Positions 34,124 to 46,400 of a stretch of DNA of 64,000 bases are shown one piece after another. Numbering within the stretch: position 1 is the stretch's first letter; each line of letters opens with the position of its first letter. Below the pieces are notes generated by a model. It saw nothing but the letters and a program-made list of their open reading frames with translations, did not search any database and had not been told where the DNA came from. The stretch spans positions 782,312-846,311 of the forward strand of contig NC_087084.1 of NCBI RefSeq assembly GCF_026151205.1. The letters run 5' to 3'. Made by a program: the position numbers and the translations under genes. Source of the stretch: Bolinopsis microptera. Its lineage: Eukaryota > Ctenophora > Tentaculata > Lobata > Bolinopsidae.

Positions 34124-37100
34124 GAGGTGTTGTCCCATGTTTGAGAGGGTTTTAGAGACTGTTCTAGAAAAAGTACTCGGAGAGTTTGTACAGGATATAA
34201 ACAGCAAGGACCTTAAACTTGCTGTATGGAGTGGTCAGTTAATTTTATAATTATTTTCAAACTTTGAAGAGAGTTTTTCAAATCTCATCATTTGTTTCTC
34301 TCTAATGTGACACTCTGATTTTCCATATTTTCAAAGTTTTACATTTTTTATTTTTCAGGGAATGTCGTCCTCAAGAACTTACGACTCAAAGCTGAGGCAT
34401 TAGTGCGTAATTATAGTTAAATAATATTATCTGATAAGCGTCCAGCATACATATTATGGCATGTCAACATTATAATTATCAAGGAATATCCTAAATCTTC
34501 ATACTGTAACTGGTATTTTGTCACTATACTGCACTATTTACTATCTGATACTGACTATTATTACAGGCTAAGTTTGACCTGCCAGTGTTTGTGTATGCTG
34601 GACTGATAGGGTCTCTAGAACTACAGGTGCCATGGAAAGCACTGTGGACTGCTCCTACCAAAGTGGTTGTTGAGGACCTTGTTTTATTAGTCGTTCCTAA
34701 AGAAGCTGCTCCTTACAAGTTAGTCCAAACCTTGTTCAATTAATTGTTAATATATATAAGCAGTGAAACCAAAATTTGGTTAATTATATTATATTGTATG
34801 TTATAATAATAGCAGCTGAAAATTTTGAAAACCAAAAAGCAAAAGCAAAAGCATCAAATTCTTTTTGTACTAAGCCATTTATGAATGTTCACTTTGTTCC
34901 AGTGAAGAGAAGGCGAAGAAGGAAGAGAGAGCAAGAAAGAAGGCAATGTTACAAGCAGTAGAGGAAGCTCAGACCCGGATGTCTGAAACACAGGGAAAGG
35001 GACAGAAACAGACCTGGGCTGAGAGCCTCATCACTGCTATCATCAAGAATCTGGAGGTAAATTCCTGCTATTTATTTTAACAATTAGTGGTGATAGCAAG
35101 GAGGTGGATTTTGGAAAAACGTGAATTCAGGGCCTAAATATTCTGTAAGCACTGGAGTTAATGTTTGAAACTTGCAAATACCATGTCACAATTTTAGCGA
35201 TGTGATCGATAGTTTCAGGTTTCAGCACTGTTTGATTCAGTTGCTGATACTCTAACCTCTAACCTCTAACCTGTAACCTCTAACCTGTAACCACCCCTCC
35301 CAGCTAAATATAAAGAACATCCATATCCGGTACGAGGACCCGGACTCTGGTTATGCAGCTGGAGTTACACTGGACCACTTGTACGCTACTACTACTGATG
35401 AGATGTGGTCACCTGCTGTTATTAGTAATCAGACAGTTCAGAGGATATTCAAGGTAACTCCTTATATGGGCATCACGTGTCTCTACATCTCCTTATATGG
35501 GCATCACGTGTCTCTACATCTCCTTATATGGGCATCACGTGTCTCTACATCTCCTTATATGGGCAGTGGGCATCACGTGGTTTCTCTTCTTGTATCAGCT
35601 TATTTCTTTTTATTTTCTGTGTTCTAAATACATTTCCTCCCAGCTTGCGAAGATAGAGAACTTCTGTGTATACTGGAACAACCCCAGCTTGGAGTTGTTT
35701 AACCTGCCTCAGCACAAAATAGAAGCAGAGTTGTTGAAACTCATCGTCACCAAGGCGACCCCAAACTCTCAACATAACTTCGGTTAGCATTAAAGGCACC
35801 ATAACATCCATACAAAACTTTATGTGTGGTCTGCAAGAATATTTCCTACTTTAATGTCATACTTTAAGAGAATTCGTATCCTATTTTATTTTATTGGATT
35901 ATCTAATTAGGTATGCATACTATTACTACTGCTGTTACTGCTATGTTACTATGTTCAATGTTCAATATCCCAGTGATCCACCCTATGGGATGTGAAGTGA
36001 AGATGGTGATAGATCCCAGTAACAAGGTTGTCATGGACGTTCCCAAAGCTACAGCCAGTGTTCACTTCTCCTCTCTCACAACCGAGGTAATACTAATCAC
36101 GTGGAAATTATTACTGAACCATAAGTTTTTTGGCGTTATGCCATATATGCCGGTTACAGAATGAGAGGAATGTAATTCCTAGCCAAGAAATAATAACTTT
36201 GGAGTTTAGGTCCCCAAATTTGGACCCCCAAGTGGTGTAAATATTGTTTTATCACCACTTTAGGGTAAGATAATGTGGTTTAACACTAACTGTCCCCAGG
36301 TGCGTAAGACGCAGTACCTTGATACGATGTCCCTGTTAGACTCGATGGAGCGCGGAAAGAAGAAACAACCCTTCGCTAAGTGGCACCCTGGTACCCCTAT
36401 TAAGGGGAACGCTAGGAAATGGTGAGTTACAAAGGGGGGGGGGGGGGGGGGGTGAGTTACAAATGTGGTATCTTTAAAGCCGGGTATCTCCTTCTCTCAC
36501 TAGCAATCTTGTGGAATAGTCTTGAACTATATCCGTATCGGGCCCCCTCTCTTGTGTAAAAGCGACCGTCGCTTTTTTTTAAACAACGTCGACTTTTGGT
36601 CGCTTTTTTCACGTTGAGGCCGCTTTTTGGTCGCTTCTGGTCGCTTTTTAAATTTTGGTCGCTTCTGGTCGCTTTTAGTCGCTTTTGGTCGCTTCTAGTC
36701 GCTTTTTGGTCGCTTCTGGTCGCTTCTAGTCGCTTCTAGTCGCTTTTTGGTCGCTTCCGGTCGCTTTTGGGTCGCTTCTGGTCACCTTTTAGGGTTCATG
36801 TCGCTTTTACACAAGAGAGGGGGCCCCGTATCTTAGATAGTTAGATGCCTCTTATCAGTCTAGATGAAGCTTATAATATGATGCCATTGGAACACCCCCC
36901 CATATGATTGGACCTCCCCTCCCCCCATATTATGATGCGAGCTGTGTTGTTGTAGTAATCGTAGTAATGACACACTACAATACAAATACGCGTGTAAAAC
37001 ATTGTCTAGCTGTCATGAGCAGCTTGCTCTTTTGTACTACTCAATACACTGAGCTAGTTTATAAAGGAGCAAAATGTGATTATATTTTATAATTAATAAT

Positions 37101-37438
37101 TGTAGTTTTACAGAACTATAGTTACATGGAATTTCATTGACGATTGAGAGTAATGTTGTTAAACTTCATTAAAAGTTTATTAAATTATATTATATAATAG
37201 TATATATTTAATACCTTATAAAATAGTTATAGAATAAATAATTCGAGTTTCTCAGAAATAACGGGACTAAGTAGCAGCACACTTTGTAAAGTATTACTTG
37301 CTCCTTTATAATTATATCCAGGTGGCAGTATCTACACCGGTATTGTGTAGAGACGAGAGTAAAGCGCAGGATTATCTCGTGGAGATGGAGCAGTATAAGA
37401 AGACACAGGGAAATGTGCAGAGAGTACACTAACCTCAG
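34124..37438 (+). CDS. VPS13A/C: VPS13A/C-type gene, exons 1-9
   Basis: Coding exons: 34137-34233 (first ATG; exon may start at 34124 after TTTTTCAG), 34359-34402, 34567-34718, 34903-35056, 35304-35453, 35644-35782, 35974-36086, 36300-36421, 37322-37438. All introns are GT-AG and phases agree throughout. Exon 2 uses donor GTGCGT. Exon 9 encodes WQYLHRYCVETRVKRRIISW, recognised only in the frame dictated by the split Trp codon of exon 8. Introns here are short (about 100-900 bp), unlike the 17-kb intron that follows. Confidence 0.9.
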
Positions 37439-40400
37439 GTCAGTTCTGATAGTGATTATTCTTTTACTACTATACTGTCGTAAGATAGTATTAAATCCAG
37501 ATTCACCTGAATTTGTTAAGCAGCATAAAATATAACACATTAAATGAAAAATGTTACTAAAGATCAGACAACTGCCCAGAGTACTACTTGTACACTACTA
37601 CTATACATATATTATATACTGTATCTCCCTTACATAACATGTTACATGATTTGTTGGTTTTTAACAATAATTTTGTGTAAAGTGGCTTACGTAATATTAT
37701 ATAATACTAGTGTAACCCGAGCCTACGGCCGGGATTTCATTATCACAGTTGAAATTTGAAATGCAAAAGTATAAATCCGCCTATTATATTCTACAAAAAC
37801 GCATTACATTTTCGTAGAGAGAGTGGAAGAGAGGGAGAGTAAGTGAGACGCTTTAGCATGGGAGTCTTAGTATACTACTTAGTTCACACTTAATTACTGT
37901 ATAAATATAATACTAATTACTGTAACGTGTAGAAATATGTTAAACTCTAAGGGCATGTATAATATAATGCACATTGCATATAACTATATAATATATAGTG
38001 TATAGTGGTGTAATAAAGCTAATAGCCTCGTCAGTAAACAGTGTTAAACTGTACTATACAGTCCAAATAACGATGTAGTGCCAGTGTAACTAGTGTGTAG
38101 TTGTTGCTGGAGCTGTGTTTATTATTATACTAGTGTAACCCGGCCTACGGCCGGGATTTCACTGCCGCAGTTAAAAAGGGTAGGAGTAATTACCCGCTGA
38201 GTCAAAACCCGCATTAGGTGACCCAATAGTTTCTTAAACAATAATCTCATAATCAGTTATTTCTTGTGGATAATTAAGTCATTATTAGCCATGAGGCACC
38301 ACACTCCATGATCATAAGGTCTGAACACCGAGTATTACACCTCATCACTCCCGTCTTGAACCGCTTTCTATTTTTATTTAAATCGTTATAGAAATTAACC
38401 CTTGTTAACTCTGCACCACACCCGCATATTATATTTGAAAACACGCATAACATTGTCGTATGAACACTCTCTCTCTCTCTCTGCAGTCCAAACAGACCCC
38501 AAACACTAACAGTCCCCCCTCCCCTAATAAGCTTAAGGTATAACATTACAGCGAATCTTCCGGGCTAATCCAATTATGACGCTACTTAAATGCAGCTATA
38601 ACATATTACACAGTAATGAGAGAGAGAGAGCAAGCCCCGTAACTCTTGCCGTTCTGCTCAAGCAATTTTATGTAACATTTGTGGTACAAAACCATCAATT
38701 AAACCACTTACCACCGGCCGATTTTAAAAAAAATTTCCTATGGGCTTCATCAGAGTTTTGTCGGCACTATACCGAAAAAACCAGTCCCGCATATTATATT
38801 TGAAAACACGCATAACATTGTCGTATGAACACTCTCTCTCTCTCTCTCTCTCTGCAGTCCAAACAGACCCCAAACACTAGCAGTCCCCCCTCCCCTAATA
38901 AGCTTAAGGTATAACATTACAGCGAATCTTCCGGGCTAATCCAATTATGACGCTACTTAAATGCAGCTATAACATATTACACAGTAATGAGAGAGAGAGA
39001 GAGCAAGCCCCGTAACTCTTGCCGTTCTGCTCAAGCAATTTTATGTAACATTTGTGGTACAAAACCATCAATTAAACCACTTACCAACGGCCGATTTAAA
39101 AAAAAATTTCCTATGGGCTTCATCAGAGTTTTGTCGGCACTATACCGAAAAAACCAGTCCCGTAACTATTACCGTTTTTTTTGTATAACCGTTCGGAAAT
39201 TACACACACACACAGACACACACACAGACACACAGACACACACACATTCTGGTGTTATTAAGTTGATTAATAATCAAATGAGGTATTATATAATATACTT
39301 GGATAATGTAATTTAGCGTATTATATTATACGTTCAATAAGTCAAGATTTAAATAGAATAAAAGTCTGCGATTTATCAACTATTACCAGTAGCCTCGACG
39401 ATACGAGTCTCGTATTACAATAATTTTAAATATATACAGTTAAATTACTTTATGGCTAGATGCCAGGATAGCCGAGTGGTATAAGACGGCACACTCTAGA
39501 CTATTTGAAGTAATCTGGTGTTATTGGTTCAAACCCCACTGCTAGCAACTTCCTGCTACTACCCTATATTATCTTGGAATGCAAAACTAAAAGTGTTACA
39601 TTACAAAATATCATGATAAGTTCACATTGTTTAACACTACGTAATGTGAGATTTAACACTAATGAGAGATAATATATACTGCTATTTACGCATAAAGAAC
39701 ATGTCAGGATGGCCGAGTGGTCTAAGGCGCCAGACTCAAGAGATAATATCTTGTCTTCACACGAAGGAGCATTCTGGTCCACGAATGTGGGCGTGGGTTC
39801 AAATCCCACTTCTGACACTTTTACGATTATCATCAACATTCGTTTTTATTTCATCAGTTTAAAATTATAATTTAAAAAAATCTCGCTTCATCTGGTATTC
39901 AATTTGTGGTATTCGTTGTTTATTTCTGCGAAATGTATTTATATTATATAACTATATATTACTACAAACTTTTTAAAAATTTGTACGTATTTATTAAAAA
40001 AATACGTACGGGTATCGGCCTTACAAAATGACAGGCCTCACAAAATGACAGCCCACATAGACCATGCTGTAGCTTAGGTTCCCTATACATTGAACCCTAT
40101 TCCTTTTACTGTATGAAAGAAAAAGCATTAATTAACACTTCCCAAGGAATGATAATGACATAGAATCTATATTTCTTACATAAATATGGACGTTTTTGCT
40201 GTTCAGTCATTGCCCCGCCTAACTGTTACCCAGAATGGAGACCAAAGTTTTGAATTTAACCCCAGAAAACCAGGTACTACCATGACTTATGTCAATCAAA
40301 GACTACTCTGGTCAAATAAAAAAACTGATTTAGTGACTTTGGTAGAAGAAATGACAAAAAAATGACCTAGCCTCACAAAATGACAGTGTTATGCCTCACA

Positions 40401-43400
40401 AAATGACAGTTTTATTTTATGATACAAAGATGGCATATTTATATTGGATGCCCCTTACCTAATTATTGGTATTCTTAAACCCAGTAAGCTCATGATGAGC
40501 CTAAATGTGTTTGTTTGATCATCAATTTTGATCAAAATGCCTCACAAAATGACACCGAAAAGCCTTACAAAATGACAATGTTTCAGATTGAATTATTTTC
40601 ATCATCTAAAATGGATCAGAGACAGTCAATACAAGAAGGAGTTAAAAATAATCATAATCTGACAGTTAACAATCAAGTAGCATTAAAAAAGTGCAGTTCT
40701 GATATCAAAACTTTGATTTCAAACTCTTTGATTTCAAACTCTGATTTCAAAACTCAACGAAATAAAGCTTCTATTTTGTGAAAGCAGAGAGTAATAACAA
40801 CTCCTAAAACATGTCAAACGTTAACTAAACACTGAAAAGTGATCTATCCAGTCATAGAAAATATCAAATATAACCAAATACTGTGTTCAAGTATGAAAAC
40901 AAAAAATGATTTTTACGCCTCACAAAATGACATTTTTTAAATTTTTTCAAAGTATAAAAAATGTTCCTTTTTAAATATATTTTGGTAAAAACAGAACTGG
41001 TATAATATAAACAAAATATATATCTAACAGTAAGACACGTGAAAGAATAATGAAAAGGCCTCCCCCAGCCTCGGATCTTAGGATTAGATTTGCAAAAATT
41101 CCTGAGACACAGGTGCAAAAGTTAAGACAGCAGAATAATCCTAAGACAGCAGAATAATCCTAAGACAAAATTTAAGAAATCCTGAGACAGCGAAAAATCC
41201 TGAGACAAAATTTAAGAAATCCCGAGACAGCGAAAAAACCTGAGACAAAATTTAAGAAATCCCGAGACAGCGAAAAAACCTGAGACAAAATTTAAGAAAT
41301 CCCGAGACAGCGAAAAAACCTAAGACAAAATTTAAGAATCCTGAGACGCGCGAAAAAACCTGAGACAAAATTTAAGAAATCCCGAGACAGCGAAAAATCC
41401 TGAGACAAAATTTAAGAAAACCTGAGACAGCGAAAAATCCTGAGACAAAATTTAAGAAAACCTGAGACAGCGAAAAATTTTTAGATACAATTTATACAAT
41501 AGCCACAAGAATATACATGGATATTACATCTTTTAATTTCTTGCAGAGAATATAATAAATACAATATTACTAGGTATAGTAGGAATGTCAATGAGTCAAT
41601 AGAATTTGTCTGAAACCTCTATGTGCCTGCTAATGAAGTGAGTATCCCAGATCATATCTTTACAGGTAGGACTGTATAATGGGGGCCCGATGTTATAGCT
41701 TTATAGCGGACATCATCTCCCCCCCCCCCCCCCCTTACCCCTTCTTACCCCCAGTTCCATAGCGGATATTATGCCAAATTATTGGACGGAGATCGTCAAC
41801 TAATATTTCTTCGGATATTTCTCCGGTTTGCAGTTCCATAACCTTATCCGGAGACCATCTACGGTAATTTTGTTGATTCTCACAGAGCAAAGTGCAAAGA
41901 AACTGCCGCAAACTGCTACAATCTCCGAGAAATATACTTATTGAGTTATTGACTAGCTTGCTAAAATTCATCGTCAAATTACCGCTGCTCGAGTTACCTA
42001 GCCAGGCCCATTTCAGTTTTGAGTACTAGAGTCGGTTATTTAGTCAAAGCCTAGCTTTTTTGTAACTTGCAAGTGCTTTTGCGGATTGTCGTGGATTTCG
42101 GCAAATAGTCGTGGATTTCGGCAATATTTTCAGATTATTCTTCAATGTCCTCAAACCTGAGCACTGGGACTACTTAAGTTTTTGCTACTATCTGAATTAT
42201 TTGCTCAAGCTACTGGCTCGCTAGGTTTAAAGGTTTATTTCCTATTTATCATGAAAAAAAAAAATTGTGCTGGGTAAAAGTTTACATGGTGTTCACGCAG
42301 GTTTGAACTCCCGACCTCGCGCAGAGCTAGCCGATCGCCTGGCCACCAAGCTACTCGGGTGATGTACTCATGAAATTTTTGATGTAATTATATATTTACC
42401 CCTTTTTACCCCCAGTTCCATAGCGGATATTATGCCAAATTATTGGACGGAGATCGTCAACTAATATTTCTTCGGTAATATTTCTCCGGTTTGCAGTTCC
42501 ATAACCTTATCCGGAGACCATCTACGGTAATTTTGTTGATTCTCACAGAGCAAAGTGCAAAGAAACTGCCACAAACTGCTACAATCTCCGAGAAATTCCC
42601 GGAGAGCTTCATCTCCGTATAACTGTATAATACAGTAGACGGAGCCGGAGAATCATCACCGTAGAAATGGACCTCCGTCTAATAATTTGGCATAATATCC
42701 GCTATGGAACTGGGGGGTTAATCTGATTAAAAGCTACAAAAAATTCCAGAAATGAGATGGCTGGTTAACACCTACCTTTGGAAAGCTCTGATGAACCTGC
42801 CTGTGGAGAAATAAACGCACTTAACTTCACCTCAATTGAGCAATAACTATTTATCGCTTATTACTTCATTTATTTTGGATGTACAGTGTGCTTCGTAACT
42901 AATTTATTATTACAAAGTTTACTTTCTAATAAGCTAAAACGACAACTAATCTTTCGTTTTACTCCCTACTGTACAGGTTTACTCGTCAATCCAGGTATAT
43001 GAGAATGTGTGAGAATGGTCTTGAAACTCTGAAAAGAGGGAAGCAGTTTTGGGGACGGGGAGATTGAAGCAGGTGGCCCCCCGGCTTACAATTGACCCCC
43101 CATGCAATTACACTGAGTCAATTGATCTCAGTATAATAACATGGGGGTTAATTGTCGGGGGTCAATTGTCGTACTAAGCCCTAGGCTTGCGTCAAGGCGT
43201 AACAGATTTGCTGGGCACTGCATGAGAGCTTCTGACCAAGTTATCTCCTCTATCCTCCCCTGGCGACTTACCCAGTCCGGCCGTGGAACTGTGGAAGGAG
43301 ACCACTCACCTTCCTGGACGTAGTAGCTCGTGACACTGGGCTCCAGTTGGACGACCTTCGAACTGTTATGTGCGATCAAGACGTGTGGAGGCAGACAGTG

Positions 43401-46400
43401 AATGGGAGTTCGATCGAGGATCGCCGAAAGTAAGTAAGTTGTTCAATCCCCCAGTACCTTTATTATTATAATTACCCTCCTAGGCTCCTACATCCTACCC
43501 GTTTTTGATGCTGTAATCTTCCCGTCCCCAAAACCGCTAATTCCCTCTTTTCATAGTTTCAGGACCGTTCTAATACATACTCCTATACCTGAATTGACGA
43601 GTAATCCAGTACAGTAGGAAAGTTAACTTTGTAGCTTTTCAGAAAGTTAACTTTGTAGCTTTTTAGAAAGTTCGGAGTAATCACTCAGGTATAGTATCTC
43701 ACAACGAAGCCCAATCTACATCCAAAATAAATGAAGTTATAAGCAATAAATTGGCAGTTATTGCTTAATTGAGCTGAAGTTAAGTGTGTTTATTTCTCCA
43801 CGGGCTAGTCCATCGGAGCTTTCCCAAGGTAGGTTTTAACCAATCTCATTTCATGACTGTTTTGTATCCTTTAATCAGATAAGGGAGGGGAAAGTGATGT
43901 CCACTATAACATCAGGGCCCCCATTATACAGTCCTACCTGTGAAGCTATGATCTGGGATATTCACCTCATTAGCAGGTACAATCTAGGGCTTAGTACGAC
44001 AATTAACCCCCATGTTATTATACTGAGATCAATTGACTCAGTGTAATTTTATGGAGGGTCAATTGAAAGCCGGGGGGGTTCATTTGTCGCCCACCCGCTT
44101 CAATCTCCCCGTCCCCAAAACTGCTTCCCTCTTTTCAGAGTTTCAAGACCATTCTCACACATTCTCATATACCTGGATTGACGAGTAAACCAGTACAGTA
44201 GGGAGTAAAACGAAAGATTAGTTGTCGTTTTAGCTTATTAGAAAGTAAACTTTGTAATAATAAATTAGTTACGAAGCACACTGTACATCCAAAATAAATG
44301 AAGTAATAAGCGATAAATAGTTATTGCTCAATTGAGGTGAAGTTAAGTGTGTTTATTTCTCCACGGGCAGGTTTATCAGAGCTTTCCAAAGGTAGGTTTT
44401 AACCAGCCATCTCATTTCTGGAATTTTTTGTAGCTTTTAATCAGATTAACCCCCCAGTTCCATAGCGGATATTATGCCAAATTATTAGACGGAGGTCCAT
44501 TTCTACGGTGATGATTCTCCGGCTCCGTCTACTGTATTATACAGTTATACGGAGATGAAGCTCTCCGGGAATTTCTCGGAGATTGTAGCAGTTTGTGGCA
44601 GTTTCTTTGCACTTTGCTCTGTGAGAATCAACAAAATTACCGTAGATGGTCTCCGGATAAGGTTATGGAACTGCAAACCGGAGAAATATTACCGAAGAAA
44701 TATTAGTTGACGATCTCCGTCCAATAATTTGGCATAATATCCGCTATGGAACTGGGGGTAAAAAGGGGTAAATATATAATTACATCAAAAATTTCATGAG
44801 TACATCACCCGAGTAGCTTAGCGGCCAGGCGATCGGCTAGCTCTGCGCGAGGTCGGGAGTTCAAACCTGCGTGAACACCATGTAAACTTTTACCCAGCAC
44901 AATTTTTTTTTTCATGATAAATAGGAAATAAACCTTTGAACCTAGCGAGCCAGTAGCTTGAGCAAATAATTCAGATAGTAGCAAAAACTTAAGTAGTCCC
45001 AGTGCTCAGGTTTGAGGACATTGAAGAATAATCTGAAAATATCGCCGAAATCCACGACTATTTGCCGAAACCCTCGACAATCCGCAAAAGCACTTGCAAG
45101 TTACAAAAAAGCTAGGCTTTGACTAGATAACCGACTCTAGTACTCAAAACTGAAATGGGCCTGGCTAGGTAACTCGAGCAGCGGTAATTTGACGATGAAT
45201 TGTAGCAAGCTAGTCAATAAATAGATTTCTCGGAGATTGTAGCAGTTTGCGGCAGTTTCTTAGCACTTTGCTCTGTGAGAATCAACAAAATTACCGTAGA
45301 TGGTTTCCGGATAAGGTTATGGAACTGCAAACCGGAGAAATATCCGAAGAAATATTAGTTGACGATCTCCGTCCAATAATTTGGCATAATATCCGCTATG
45401 GAACTGGGGGTAAGAAGGGGTAAGGGGGGGGGGGGGGGGGGATGATGTCCGCTATAACATCGGGCCCCCATTATACAGTCCTACCTGTAAAGATATGATC
45501 TGGGATACTCACTTCATTAGCAGGCACATAGAGGTTTCAGACAAATTCTATTGACTTATTGACATTCCTACTATACCTAGTAATATTGTATTTATTATAT
45601 TCTTTGCAAGAAATTAAAAGATGTAATATCCATGTATATTCTTGTGGTTATTGTATAAATTGTATCTATATGTATTGGTGGCAAGAGATTATTTTTAATC
45701 TCAGGGAATAGTGATCGTGTCACTGATAACCTCTCCTATTCCAATGACCATAGTGCGTGATGAAGAATCACATCCTTTTCGAGGTGCTACTATTAAGCAT
45801 TGTAATCTGTCCTGGGTGACTCCAGTTTAAACAGATGACGTGCAACAAAACACTATGGATCTAGACAGGCAAAGGTCGATAAAAAACCGGGTGCGAGATG
45901 CTGGCAACTTTTCCTCTCTAAACATTTGCTGCAGAAACATCACAAAGTAACAACAAGAAACGGTGTGTGGCTCCCTCTGCAAGGACGGATGATACCAGTA
46001 TGAAGGTGGCGGGGCAAAGCCTAAGGGACCCCCGTGGCCAGATGAGTGTTGGGAGAACACGTCATTGTAGCAGATTTATTTCTCCACAGATCACCCATGT
46101 GGACTCCGACTCTAATAAGAAACAGCCAGCAAATTATTCTAAAACAGGCCTTACATTTGGGACATGGAATGTATTATCTCTGACAAGTAGTTCAAGTCAG
46201 TTGTTCCAGCTATCAGAGAATATCTCTGAGTATAAGTTGGACTTGCTGGGTATAACTGAGACCCATATGCCTGGTAAGGATCAGAGCTACTGGATAATGG
46301 CTCCTTACTTATTTATTCAGGGAGGACGGACGGTATAAGAAGGCGAGGTGTCGGTCTTACCCTTTCAAAGAGGACTAAAAATTCATTAATTTCCTATCTA

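Larger units (their letters stand above)
41487..43185. repeat. Inner palindrome, left arm
   Basis: Inversely repeated at about 43,984-45,668 with few mismatches (for example TACAATTTATACAATA...CCACAAGAATATACATGG). It contains a poly(C) run at 41,720-41,736, a half copy of the CCCAGTTCCATAGCGG element (about 41,750-41,945), a tRNA-like sequence and a full CCCAGTTCC element. The 80-codon minus-strand ORF here is part of these repeats. Confidence 0.85.
43984..45668. repeat. Inner palindrome, right arm
   Basis: Inverse partner of 41,487-43,185, including a mirror CCCAGTTCC element (about 44,450-44,758), a mirror tRNA-like sequence and a poly(G) run (45,427-45,440). The RTE insertion point is its outer edge. 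Confidence 0.85.

Noticed and set aside
35249-35297. Interstitial telomere-like repeat
   Set aside because: Only a few copies of TAACCTC/TAACCTG, which is not a known telomere unit; it works as the pyrimidine tract of the exon 5 acceptor.
37208-37540. 110-codon minus-strand ORF
   Set aside because: It overlaps plus-strand VPS13 exon 9, whose phase and sequence fit the family; the minus ORF has no recognisable feature.
40515-40781. 88-codon ORF within the foldback element as a transposase
   Set aside because: Low-complexity, contains the repeat-derived LISNS duplication and no catalytic motif.
43141-43323. Independent small gene at the palindrome centre
   Set aside because: Better explained as a frameshifted LINE C-terminal remnant continuing in another frame to 43,430.
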